Part shown: positions 42,261-52,242 of the stretch, piece after piece
Layout of the letters: the number at the start of each line of letters is the position of its first letter
How positions within the stretch are numbered: position 1 is the stretch's first letter
Source of the DNA: Bolinopsis microptera
Taxonomy: Eukaryota; Ctenophora; Tentaculata; Lobata; Bolinopsidae
Assembly (NCBI RefSeq): GCF_026151205.1
Contig: NC_087082.1
Coordinates: forward strand, 15,719,365 to 15,783,364
DNA length: 64,000 nt
Direction: 5' to 3'
The notes under the pieces: generated by a model
Databases searched by the model: none
What the model saw: the letters and a program-made list of their open reading frames with translations, nothing else
Told to the model about the DNA's origin: nothing
Program-made: the position numbers and the translations under genes

Positions 42261-42595
42261 TAATTATTATTATGAGTATTTTAACTAATTATAATTGAAT
42301 ATCATCAGTATTTTAACTAATTATAATTGAATATAATCAGTATTTTAACTAATTATTATGGATGAAATTATTTATCATTATCACTGTTCGGAGCTGTAGA
42401 TTAGTTAATTAAAAAAATTTGACTGATATTGGTCAATAATCCAATAAGCAATAAGGTTTGCGTAGTATTCCATATTAGTATTACTATTACTTTGCATTCA
42501 AATTCGGATTTCGGGTACTAAATAATATTATACTTCCGTTTAGTTCCGTAAGTAGTGTAGTGCTTTTTAGTTTTACGACCACACCGCGCCGCAAA

Positions 42596-42654
<59 letters not shown>

Positions 42655-43111
42655 GCAACCTACTAAAACCAATGGGGCCCTCCCCGGGGTCATTACTCTC
42701 GCATTTGCGAGAGTCGTCCCTAAGGTGTGAAAGTAGGTCAAGATTTGTTCACACCAAGCCCTAGCATCGCTATTTGCTGACCATCTGCCTTCACTGAAGT
42801 ATGTTTTTTTGAGAGTGGAGGCCGACCGTCAGCTTGGGATGCAGGGCCAAGTGGTCAACAACGTCAAGGCCCCCTTCCACATGGGCCATGTTGGTTTTGG
42901 CAGATACTGTGGTAATAAGATATGAAGTGAATGAGTGAAATGAAGTGATTGAAAAGGGTGTAAAAGAGGAAGAGCTTGTAAGGTAGTTTAGGAATGGAAG
43001 GAAGCAGGGCATGTACTACAAAAAAACAGTTAGTAGTACTGTAGGATAGTAACAATAACCATTGATAATAAATAACAAAGACAGCAATATAAATGGGGTG
43101 GACAATTTGCC

Positions 43112-46100
43112 CTAATCGGCCAAGATCGACACAATAGAACTTTTGTGGCCTATTTTGTCACCAGTAAGTGAAAGTTTAAGAAGTTTGATATATCCCTGCC
43201 AGATCGGCATGTCCCCTGCCTGAAATCTTTTGCTAATGTACCATTTGGCAACAATATTAAAATAATTTATAATTTGTGAAGTGTGATTACAAACTATAAA
43301 ATTAATTTTATTGGGGTCTTTGTAATTTCTATCGATTTTCCTTTTTATAAAGTCTTCAAGTATTGTGATGAAGCTATTTGTGTGGATACAATGGAGATAG
43401 ATATGAGGGATTGTTTCTAAGTATGTGTTACACAGGCTACACATGGGAGTATCTGTAACAATTTTCATTTTGTGTCTCATGTATCTACACGTCGTGATCC
43501 TCATTAAAAGCTTGTACTGGAATTGAATCAACTTAAAATTTTTAGATACTAAGAAAAATAGGTTGCTAAGAACGACCGCCCAATCTATTGGTTGATTATT
43601 TAGGTCAATAACCCATTGACGTAATGGGGACAGCTCGTTTGGGCAGATAGAGTCGTACATTTTATCCCGAATTTTACTTCCCTTCACCTGTCCAGTTACA
43701 GAATGTAAAAATTTAAGTTTTATATTTGAGTCAACAAACTCAATATTCCTTGAGTTAATAGTGGGGCAGTTATATCTCCGTATCCCCATGATAATGTTAC
43801 AGTACTCAGTTTTGGAAATAGTATTTGGAGACAACTCCCACTTGTTAATGAACATATCGTAGTTAAGGATTGTACTTTGGTCTATAGAAAGAAAATCTGA
43901 GATGTAAAATATTCCCTTATCAATCAGATGATTGTTCCAAAGTTTGGCCCCGATGTCGGTTATTGCTTGGTTGTACCACACGCAGTGATCAATAGAACCC
44001 AAGGCTGCATTTACCGAACTTATCTTCCACTCAGTGTAACAATTAAGGACGTCTTGAGTAAAATGGCAGTTGGTTTTAGCGAGACCGTTTTCTACGGAGA
44101 TGGTGATATGGTCAGGAAATTTCAGCTGCATAATCATAATATCTTTCCAAGTGTGGTGAAAGGAATTATTTAGTAGCTTGGATATGAGGCTGGTTTTAAG
44201 ACCTATAATAAAATCAGATAAATAAAAAAGTCCCAGGCCTCCATGTTCCTTATTTCGGGTAATAATCTCACGTTTTACTTTATCGCGTTTGCAACCCCAA
44301 AGAAAATGGAAAATAGCCGTGTCAAAGATTTTGATAAAGGAAGCATCCGGTCGAGGGAGAGGAGAAACAAGATATGTTATTTGGGAAAAGAGAAGGGTTT
44401 TAATGACTGTGCATTTACCCATCAGCGTCAGATCCCTCTTGCTCCATCGGTTTATCCAAGACTGAACCTTAATCAATTTATCATTATAATTACTGTTGAC
44501 AATATCCATCAGTGAGCCATCGTTCATATAAACTATACCCAAAGCGGTGAAGTTATTTGTTATAAAATCATTGCCGTATAAACTTTGAAGGGATTCTAGT
44601 AGAGTTGTATTAAGACGAGCTCGACCTAGAGGAATACATCTAGTTTTGTCGATGTTAGCTTTACACCCCGAGCACTGAGCAAAAGTTCTGAGTTCTGTCA
44701 TAACCGCCTCTACACTTTCAATTAAGGCTTTCAGAAACAGATCAGTGTCGTCTGCAAAGAGACTCTGTAAGATTTCCACACCTGATATGTTAAGACCCCT
44801 GATATTAGGATTAATCTGAATTTTATTCGAGAAAGTTTGGGCCACAATCAGAAAGAGAATAGGAGACAGTGGACTACCCTGGTGAAGACCTCTTAGAATA
44901 TAAATAGGCGAGCTTAAAAACCCATTAATATTGGCGTAGCTAAAGCATGCTTGAAAAGCCACTTTAATCAGTTTAATAATGTATTCGCTGAAACCCAATT
45001 TTTCAAGAGTACTGAAGACAAAGTTATGTTCTACCGAATCAAAGCACTTTTCAAAATCAATCTGTAAAAGGAGGCCCTCTTGTTCCGTGTCGTTGTTAAA
45101 TGATTCCAGAACCATTGACATGAGAATAAGATTATCTGCTGTACTCCTGCCCGCTTGAAAGCCTGACTGGGTTTTGCTGATTATGCTAGGGATAGCCTTC
45201 ATAATCCTATTTTTAGCTATATGTGTGAAGATTTTATAGTCAATGTTTAGCAGAGTAATAGGTCTCCAATTCTTTATGTAATTAAGTTCCACTGGGCTTT
45301 TTGGCTTGGGAATAAGAGTAAGAATACCTATTCTCTGCGAGGGCGACAAGCATCCCCTGTTAATAGATTCTAAATAGGAGTTATACATGATCTGCCTGAT
45401 ATCCATCCAAAAAGTTTTGTAAAATTCAGCAGAAAGCCCGTCCCAACCTGGAGATTTATTGTTGGTTAACTTATTTACAATAGCATCCATTTCTTGCAAC
45501 GTGATAGGCCCCTCCAGAGTTTCCGTAATTTCTTGTGGGATCTGCTTTAAATCGCTACTGGTTACATAATTATCTATCTCAGTGGGAGATGGGTTAGTTG
45601 AGTTATACAGGTCCTGATAAAAGTTAACCACGTGACTGGAGATGTTTTCCTGGTCCGTGAGGTCATTGCCTTCGATGTCTATCAGTTTACTAATACTTTT
45701 TTTCTTGCCGTTTGATTTTTCCAGTCCAAAAAAGTATTTAGTCGAGCGCTCCCCCTCCTCTGTCCACTGCACACGTGATCTAGTAATTGCACCTCTCACC
45801 TCCTGATCTATAATATGATTTAAATCTAATTCTGCTTCAAATAATTTCTTCTGTAGTATCGTACAGTTTGTTAGGTTCGAATCTTTTTTACAATCTTCAA
45901 TATCTTTTTTTAACTTTTCTTTTTTTACTGTGATTTCTTTTTTTTTCTTTTTACCAAAAGTCATTGCGAACTGTTTTATTTTGATTTTTATAACGTCCCA
46001 AAGACCCCCGTAAGAATCGAAGCTATCCTCTTTAGTATTGTCAATGATTTTCTTTATTTCCTTAATAAAATTTTGATCCAGGAGATGAGAGTTGTTAATT

Positions 46101-46939
46101 TTCCAATATCCTTTTCCGTGTGCAATAGTAGAGCCCTGGAGGGATAGCGAGATGTAGCTGTGATCAGATTTATAGCCATGACTTATTTCTGTATCACATA
46201 CAGGTAGATTGACTAGGCTATCTTGGATCAAGAAAAAATCTAATCTAGACTGAGTTTTGTACTTTTTGTTAAAATGAGTAAAAACCCGTGCCTCAGCACC
46301 TCTGTTAAGACGGAAAATATCACTAAACCCATAGTCGGTAATGCAATCATTAATGAATTTCTGGCAGCGACTATTTGCATGGGTGGCGGACCCCCCCTGC
46401 TTATCCAACATGTTGTTCAGAACTGTATTCCAGTCTCCAACAAAAATTATTTGATCATCTCGTGAACGACTGAGAGTTTCTAGAAATATGTTTTCAAGAA
46501 ATGACACATCGTCATTATTTGGGCAGTATACATTCACCAAACACAATTTGAGAGAGTCGTACTCTATTTCTACGAGGGTCGCGCGACCTTGGCTGATGCT
46601 ACGATGGTTAATAATAGTGAGATTCGAAGCATCAGGTTTAACAAGTAGGGCGATACCGGTTGAGTTTGAGGTACCATGGTTAAAGATTATCTCCCCGTCC
46701 CAAGAATTTTTCCACTCTCTCTCAACTTGAGGTGTTGAGTGTGTTTCTTGAAGACAAATAATTTTCTCAGGTTTATTTTTTAACCAGTTTAAGACAAGAT
46801 TACGTTTAATCGGGTTTCCCATACCATTGCAGTTGAAAGAACCGATTTTTGGGCATGCCAACCCACTATTGCTGTTATTTTGCGGAGTCATTGTTAATCT
46901 GAAAAATGCCCCATCCTTCCTTGGTGTAGTTCTTAACAC
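43112..46939 (-). CDS. LINE ORF2: AP endonuclease + RT + Cys/His motif, 1275 residues
   Basis: Endonuclease: IGSFNCNGMGNPIKRN (~32), QETHS (~62), VGDWNTVL (~170), SDHSYI (~256). RT: NKSPGWDGLSAEFYKTFW, NWRPITLLNIDYKIFTH, QSGFQAGRSTADNL, QIDFEKCFDSVEH, RGLHQGSPLSPILFL, and catalytic LFADDTDLF near 726. C-terminal CSLCNTYLETIPHIYLHC near 1165. The WRPITLLNxDYKI block and HQGSPLSP are typical of the L1/Tx1 side of the LINE tree rather than CR1. No internal stop. It is the closest relative in the window of the plus-strand LINE at 36.6-40.9 kb. Confidence 0.93.
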   Translation of the reverse strand: MLRTTPRKDGAFFRLTMTPQNNSNSGLACPKIGSFNCNGMGNPIKRNLVLNWLKNKPEKIICLQETHSTPQVEREWKNSWDGEIIFNHGTSNSTGIALLVKPDASNLTIINHRSISQGRATLVEIEYDSLKLCLVNVYCPNNDDVSFLENIFLETLSRSRDDQIIFVGDWNTVLNNMLDKQGGSATHANSRCQKFINDCITDYGFSDIFRLNRGAEARVFTHFNKKYKTQSRLDFFLIQDSLVNLPVCDTEISHGYKSDHSYISLSLQGSTIAHGKGYWKINNSHLLDQNFIKEIKKIIDNTKEDSFDSYGGLWDVIKIKIKQFAMTFGKKKKKEITVKKEKLKKDIEDCKKDSNLTNCTILQKKLFEAELDLNHIIDQEVRGAITRSRVQWTEEGERSTKYFFGLEKSNGKKKSISKLIDIEGNDLTDQENISSHVVNFYQDLYNSTNPSPTEIDNYVTSSDLKQIPQEITETLEGPITLQEMDAIVNKLTNNKSPGWDGLSAEFYKTFWMDIRQIMYNSYLESINRGCLSPSQRIGILTLIPKPKSPVELNYIKNWRPITLLNIDYKIFTHIAKNRIMKAIPSIISKTQSGFQAGRSTADNLILMSMVLESFNNDTEQEGLLLQIDFEKCFDSVEHNFVFSTLEKLGFSEYIIKLIKVAFQACFSYANINGFLSSPIYILRGLHQGSPLSPILFLIVAQTFSNKIQINPNIRGLNISGVEILQSLFADDTDLFLKALIESVEAVMTELRTFAQCSGCKANIDKTRCIPLGRARLNTTLLESLQSLYGNDFITNNFTALGIVYMNDGSLMDIVNSNYNDKLIKVQSWINRWSKRDLTLMGKCTVIKTLLFSQITYLVSPLPRPDASFIKIFDTAIFHFLWGCKRDKVKREIITRNKEHGGLGLFYLSDFIIGLKTSLISKLLNNSFHHTWKDIMIMQLKFPDHITISVENGLAKTNCHFTQDVLNCYTEWKISSVNAALGSIDHCVWYNQAITDIGAKLWNNHLIDKGIFYISDFLSIDQSTILNYDMFINKWELSPNTISKTEYCNIIMGIRRYNCPTINSRNIEFVDSNIKLKFLHSVTGQVKGSKIRDKMYDSICPNELSPLRQWVIDLNNQPIDWAVVLSNLFFLVSKNFKLIQFQYKLLMRITTCRYMRHKMKIVTDTPMCSLCNTYLETIPHIYLHCIHTNSFITILEDFIKRKIDRNYKDPNKINFIVCNHTSQIINYFNIVAKWYISKRFQAGDMPIWQGYIKLLKLSLTGDKIGHKSSIVSILAD

Positions 46940-48026
46940 CCCCTAAATTAAACCCCAGAAATGAAGGTGATGGTGTTGTGAAAACGTGAGAATATACAAT
47001 GACAATAACACAAAAAACATGCACACACAACATAGAAACACGGAAAACGATCGTAGAGAAATAGACTCTACAGTGATACGGCATGTTTGTACTACAACCT
47101 ACACTAGCCCCGCCCTTATTATAACAGTTATTATCGGAATAATAGTAATACCAATTATTGAGGTGACGAGGTAGCAAGGTGAAAAACACACTGTACCTAG
47201 GAAACATGAGTGAACGCGTCGCAAGGAGAAGTTGTGACAGTGTACCCGAAAATGTAACAGGTAGAAGATCAGAAAATCTAGAACAAAATAAAAATAGCCT
47301 CAATATAGTGTGGAGAGGTTAAAGCTTTACACCGAACAGAATTTTTTTTTTGGTTTTTAGTTGGCATAGCCTGTATATAATTTTTTTAAACTTTTATTTA
47401 ATGAATAACTTTACTGTACTAAAAATCAGGACGAGCCCAAAGGACCCTGGTAATAGTACATATAACCATATTTAACAAGGTAAAGGTGGTATAAAGATGT
47501 GACTCACGTGGAGAAGGATCTGCAGCAATAAATTAATATTGGATCAGACATCCATACAGTAACCAGAATTTAGAACTGGTTCTCTCGAAGTCGGTAATAT
47601 ACAGGTGTAATAATGAGAGGGGATTAAATTATGAATAAAAAGTTCCCTAAACTAGACACGCGACTGAAAGGAGCAAATATTGCATTAAAAAGGTCAATGG
47701 TATCGAGCTGACGGATACAATAACATAAAGCTGGCGGTCACAATAATATAATGAGATACGCACGCTTGATAGCGAATGATAAAGTGATAATAAGCCCTAA
47801 ATAGTTCCTACACCACGGAATCAATGAAACACCACCTGAAGAATAGGCACACGCTGTACAATTACTAAACAGTAAAGCCGATGTTCAAAGTTTTTAAAAA
47901 TGAAGGGGTCCCTCGAACTTCGTAATCTATAACTTGATAATTACAGAGAAAACGCCTATAAATAAAAAATACCAATTTAAACGATTAGTAAATATTAACT
48001 GGGTGATATAAGAGTTACAACCGGTT

Positions 48027-49091
48027 TTAAGAGGTTGTCGGAGAATTACTTGACCTACGTTGGACCCGTTTGATATTTGGGAGGCCATGTCTGGCCCTTA
48101 GGGCAAATTTTAACCGGCTAAAATAAACCTTCAAACCGGCTTCGTTTAGATGAAAAGAGTCCGAGTTTCCGACTGAAAATTTCGGTAGCAGCTTGCCGTT
48201 GTTGCTTTGGAATGTTTTCATATCTACGTATGATGCATTCGGCAAATTTTGGCACATATCGTTCAAATAAAAGTTATATTTTGTGATTCTGGTGTTGATT
48301 GTGGTGGAGGTAGATGGGAGAACCCCGGGACAAAAGACATGACATGAAGGAAGTGCTTTCCTGACTTTCTTTATGTAGGAGTAAGTAGATTTAGCCAAAT
48401 CTTCCGGGACACAAGAATCTAACTTTAAGTTGTTAGTGCCTACTGCTAAAATAAGATCAGATATACCATTATATGTTTCTGGCTCTGGTAAATTCTCGAC
48501 CGTAGCTACAAAGGTATCAGATCCCGGTAAGGCGGCCCCTAGAGTTCCCTTTCCCTGTCCGAATTTAATTTTTCCCCCCGAATTAGAATCACCAAATAAG
48601 GCAATTTTGGTCTCAGGAGAACCTACTGGCTCCCATCCTGACTCTATGTTTAATGAGTTTGACCCTGAGAGTGTGTCTAGTTTCGCCTCAAGCTCAATAT
48701 TTAGGTTTTCCAAGGAAATGACACGGTCTGATAAATCTGTGAGTTCGAGCTGTTGTGACCCCGCTCTCTCCTCAATACTAGACATTCGGGAATCGTACGT
48801 ATCGAGTTTTGACGAGATAATATCTAATCTAGAATCGAAACATTCTAATTTAACGGAGATGGCATCAAGTCTGGAAACAGTCGAATTAGAAAAGTTATTA
48901 AACAGGGTTTCTATTAGCTTGACTATGGACTGCTCTTCGGTCTTGATAGGAGAGCCTGAGATGTTTAAGTTCGGACGTTTTGGAGCATCCTTGTCGGAGG
49001 GCGAACTACTAGCACTTACATTAGATAAAGTCCTTTTATTATCCGATTGCTGTGGCGGAGAACCAGAAAAGTACCCTAAGATACTCGACAT
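48027..49091 (-). CDS. LINE ORF1: coiled coil + SGNH/GDSL esterase domain, 354 residues
   Basis: Residues ~50-140 form a coiled coil with heptads (SRLDAISVKLECFDSRLDII). From ~160 an SGNH-hydrolase fold is visible: block I ALFGDSNSGG with the nucleophile Ser at 169, block III ILAVGTNNLK near 214-223, and block V DSFHLNEAG with Asp 311 and His 314. All three catalytic positions are present. Esterase-type ORF1 proteins are known from CR1/L2/RTEX-group LINEs and bind RNA or membranes; the pairing here with an L1/Tx1-like ORF2 is noteworthy. The link to the ORF2 rests on strand, order and absence of other element borders in between. Confidence 0.82.
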   Translation of the reverse strand: MSSILGYFSGSPPQQSDNKRTLSNVSASSSPSDKDAPKRPNLNISGSPIKTEEQSIVKLIETLFNNFSNSTVSRLDAISVKLECFDSRLDIISSKLDTYDSRMSSIEERAGSQQLELTDLSDRVISLENLNIELEAKLDTLSGSNSLNIESGWEPVGSPETKIALFGDSNSGGKIKFGQGKGTLGAALPGSDTFVATVENLPEPETYNGISDLILAVGTNNLKLDSCVPEDLAKSTYSYIKKVRKALPSCHVFCPGVLPSTSTTINTRITKYNFYLNDMCQNLPNASYVDMKTFQSNNGKLLPKFSVGNSDSFHLNEAGLKVYFSRLKFALRARHGLPNIKRVQRRSSNSPTTS

Positions 49092-49400
49092 AACCGATAA
49101 ATATGGGCACAGCTAAAGTGTAGCCGGTAAAAACTTATCACGTGGTAAATAAAATGTACGTGTTAAACTATGAATAGCATAGACGTTAGGAAGGTTCTAG
49201 AAAAACGGGTAAAAGGTCACAACTTTAACGGATAAAAATTATCTTAGATAAGCATTATAGTACATGATTGAAAAAACCGTTATAAAAACTTGAAATAATG
49301 GTGTAATCTAAAAAAGATAAGAGAGCTTAAGAAAAGGTGGCGAAATGAAAGTTTAAAATGAGAAGTGTTTAAAATGAGAAGTGTTTAAAATGAGAAGTGG

Positions 49401-49827
49401 TTTAAAACATTTAATTTAGCACATGTACCCTCTTTTCTTGCAGTATCAAGTTTAAAATTGGTTTTACTGTTCTCTTTACTGTTACAAACTCCATCACCTT
49501 TTAAACTAGAACGATGCCCACAATAATCATACTACAATCTACATCTGATCTATTCTCTATCTCACAGAGGACGCTTCAATGACAATGGAAGGGGATAAGG
49601 ATACAAAATAAATCAGTCAGTTATCAAAGTACGTTTAAAAAGTCACGTGACACTCATGACAGTCGAGTATAGAACTTTGGGAGTGATTAATCATCATCCC
49701 GAGAGCAGCTGTGAGTGTGTCATGAGTTTAAAATTGCTTTTGGTGACTACAAATACAATTATGGAAGCGTTTGATCGAAAGCGTTTTATCGAAAACAGAA
49801 AAGCTGGTTTCAGCACCCCGGTTCACA
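49401..49827. other. between LINE and micro-element cluster; possible terminal exon
   Basis: Contains a possible short terminal exon after TCTCACAG at ~49567, reading (AG)A GGA CGC to a TAA in phase with the Ig gene's TM exon, or EDASMTMEGDKDTK in another phase. Otherwise nothing recognised. Confidence 0.35.
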
Positions 49828-49926
49828 TTGTCATACGTCGTATGACCCGCCGCGCACGAGTGCGCGGCTCCCCCTGTATCGTAGAAACTCTAGTGAAACG
49901 ACCGTGGGGGTCACAACGTGATACAA
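49828..49926 (+). mobile_element. Element C, copy C1
   Basis: TTGTCATACG to GTGATACAA, 99 bp. Exact 8-bp duplication GGTTCACA at 49820-49827 and 49927-49934. Confidence 0.95.
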
Positions 49927-50061
49927 GGTTCACAAGCGAAAGGGTTCTGGTTAGATGTTAGAGCAAGCCCCCCGGCTCTGTACACGAAAATTTTCCTCAA
50001 AATTATTAATATTATGCATTGTGCTTCTGAAATTTTGGCTCTGGTAACTATAATAATGAAT

Positions 50062-50089
50062 GGCCGGTGATACTCGTAAAATATTTGAG
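50062..50089 (-). mobile_element. Element A, short fragment (A9)
   Basis: CGGTGATACTCGTAAAATAT matches the end of A on the minus strand. The rest is missing. Confidence 0.6.
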
Positions 50090-50385
50090 TAGAGGTCCCC
50101 TCAGGCTATTATATAGGGTAAAAATGCGTCCTTGGAGAGTTATGGGCAACATGTGACATGACAAGCTAGTAAAACTGACTCGAATGCTAAAGCATAAACA
50201 GCTGCACTGAAATATCGTTTTACAAGCTTGTCGCGTGCACGCGTTTAGTGAAAAATGGTTATTTGCTCATAACTCGCGTCAAAAAATGATGTTCATGATC
50301 ATCATGCTAAGCAATAGATTTTATTCGAAACCAGCATAAAACGTAAATTGGTATAGGCATAGCTTACTTTCACAATCCCATTTAA

Positions 50386-50479
50386 TTGTAGGTTTACAAG
50401 TTACAACCTACCAGGACGCGCGCCGAGTTGGACTCGTCGTCGATATATGGAACAGATATTTTACGAGTATCACCCGTTA
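50386..50479 (+). mobile_element. Element A, copy A6
   Basis: Full-length A with a short duplication in the first hairpin. ACAATCCCA occurs on both sides a few bases away, consistent with an eroded target duplication. Confidence 0.9.
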
Positions 50480-50551
50480 TAACAATCCCACAGTTTGTTC
50501 ATTCATATACCAAAACGTATAAGCATAACCACAGAACGGTCCAAATTTACC

Positions 50552-50661
50552 TTGTCATACGTTGTATGACCCGCCGCGCACGAAGTGCGCGGCTCCCCCT
50601 GTATCCCCCTGTATCGTCAGGACCATAGTGAAACGACCGTGGGGGTCGCAACGTGATACAA
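50552..50661 (+). mobile_element. Element C, copy C2
   Basis: 110 bp, with CCCCCTGTATC duplicated internally. Exact 8-bp duplication AATTTACC at 50544-50551 and 50662-50669. Confidence 0.95.
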
Positions 50662-50679
50662 AATTTACCTGGGGACATT

Positions 50680-50785
50680 TTGTATCACGTGGTAACCCCC
50701 ACGGTCGCTTCACTATAGTATCGTCTTCGACGATACAGGGGGAGCCGCGCACTTCGTGCGCGGCGGGTCATACAACGTATGACAA
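50680..50785 (-). mobile_element. Element C, copy C3
   Basis: 106 bp in inverse orientation, 18 bp from C2. Flanks GGGACATT and GGGACATC agree at 7 of 8. Hairpins GTATGAC/GTCATAC, CCGCGCAC-GAA-GTGCGCGG and GTATCGTC-GAA-GACGATAC are perfect in this copy. Confidence 0.95.
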
Positions 50786-50792
50786 GGGACAT

Positions 50793-50835
50793 CAGGCTAT
50801 TATAGAGATTCGGCGGAATGACAGGCTGAGCACGG
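50793..50835 (+). repeat. Element D, copy D3 (short)
   Basis: CAGGCTATTATAGAGATTCG to GACAGGCTGAGC, directly after C3. Confidence 0.65.
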
Positions 50836-50887
50836 CCCAATAAGGTGCTACCAGTAAAAATGAATGTTTATGTTAAACCGTTATGTT

Positions 50888-50966
50888 TGGCTACACTCTA
50901 CACTCTACACTCTACACTCTACACTCTACACTCTACACTCTACACTCTACACTCTACACTCTACAC
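50888..50966. repeat. 7-bp microsatellite (CTCTACA)n
   Basis: About 11 copies, nearly perfect. Confidence 0.92.
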
Positions 50967-51024
50967 GTGTACTGTCTAGACTCAGAGCTCTGAGGAACAT
51001 GGGATCGTATACTATTTCGGCACG

Positions 51025-52242
51025 GTGCCACACAGGCTTGCCTTGTGCCACGCAGGCTTGCCTTGTGCCACACAGGCTTGCCTGGTGCCACGCAGGCTTG
51101 CCTGGTGCCATATTGTATCACGCGGTGACCCCCACTGCCGCTTCACTATAGTGGCGTCTTCGACGCTACAGGGGGAGCCGCGCACTTCGTGCGCGGCGGG
51201 TCATACAACGTATGACAAGTGCCATACAGGCTTGCCTGGTGCCACGCAGGCTTGCTTGGTGCCACACAGGCTTGTCTGGTGCCACACAGGCTTGCCTGGT
51301 GCCACACAGGCTTGCCTGGTGCCACGCAGGCTTGCCTGGTGCCACGCAGGCTTGCATGGTGCCACGCAGGCTTGCCTGGTGCCACGCAGGCTTGCCTGGT
51401 GCCAAACAGGCTTGCCTGGTGCCACACAGGCTTGCCTGGTACCAAACAGGCTTGCCTGGTGCCACACAGGCTTGCCTGGTGCCACACAGGCTTGCTTGGT
51501 GCCACACAGGCTTGTCTGGTGCCACACAGGCTTGTCTGGTGCCACACAGGCTTGTCTGGTGCCACGCAGGCTTGCCTGGTGCCACACAGGCTTGTCTGGT
51601 GCCACGCAGGCTTGCCTTGTGCCACACAGGCTTGCCTGGTGCCACGCAGGCTTGCCTGGTGCCACGCAGGCTTGCCTTGTGCCACGCAGGCTTGCCTGGT
51701 GCCACGCAGGCTTGCCTTGTGCCACGCAGGCTTGCCTTGTGCCACACAGGCTTGCCTGGTGCCACGCAGGCTTGCCTGGTGCCATACAGGCTTGCCTGGT
51801 GCCACGCAGGCTTGCTTGGTGCCACACAGGCTTGTCTGGTGCCACACAGGCTTGCCTGGTGCCACACAGGCTTGCCTGGTGCCACACAGGCTTGCCTGGT
51901 GCCACGCAGGCTTGCCTGGTGCCACGCAGGCTTGCATGGTGCCACGCAGGCTTGCCTGGTGCCACGCAGGCTTGCCTGGTGCCAAACAGGCTTGCCTGGT
52001 GCCACACAGGCTTGCCTGGTGCCACACAGGCTTGCCTGGTGCCACACAGGCTTGCCTGGTGCCACACAGACTTGCCTGGTGCCAAACAGGCTTGCTTGGT
52101 GCCACACAGGCTTGTCTGGTGCCACACAGGCTTGCTTGGTGCCACACAGGCTTGTCTGGTGCCACACAGGCTTGCCTGGTGCCACACAGGCTTGCCTGGT
52201 GCCACACAGGCTTGCCTGGTGCCACACAGGCTTGCCTGGTGC
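51025..52242. repeat. 20-bp minisatellite with 28-monomer (560-bp) higher-order unit
   Basis: About 55 monomers of GCCACACAGGCTTGCCTGGT with recurring variants (CGCAGG, CATACAGG, AAACAGG; TCTGGT, CTTGGT, CCTTGT). The variant order around 51029-51420 repeats from 51701 on. After subtracting element C4 the offset is 560 bp, i.e. 28 monomers. Because 20 is not a multiple of 3 and few variants make stops, most frames stay open for 350-400 codons; these frames are not genes. Confidence 0.95.
51113..51218 (-). mobile_element. Element C, copy C4, inside the minisatellite
   Basis: 106 bp. Exact 8-bp duplication GTGCCATA at 51105-51112 and 51219-51226. The matching monomer in the second higher-order unit (51779-51786) has a single GTGCCATA and no insertion. 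Confidence 0.97.

Larger units (their letters stand above)
42599..49400 (-). mobile_element. LINE of L1/Tx1 type, apparently near full length, poly-A tail
   Basis: Minus strand. A T run at 42597-42650 (the poly-A tail) is followed by a ~460-bp 3' UTR, ORF2 (43112-46939), a ~1.1-kb inter-ORF region, ORF1 (48027-49091) and a leader ending near 49400 with three TTTAAAATGAGAAGTG units. Both frames are uninterrupted, so the copy looks young. No clear target duplication found, and the exact 5' border is uncertain. Confidence 0.83.

Noticed and set aside
51025-52242. CRISPR array
   Set aside because: The repeats are contiguous without unique spacers, in an animal genome.
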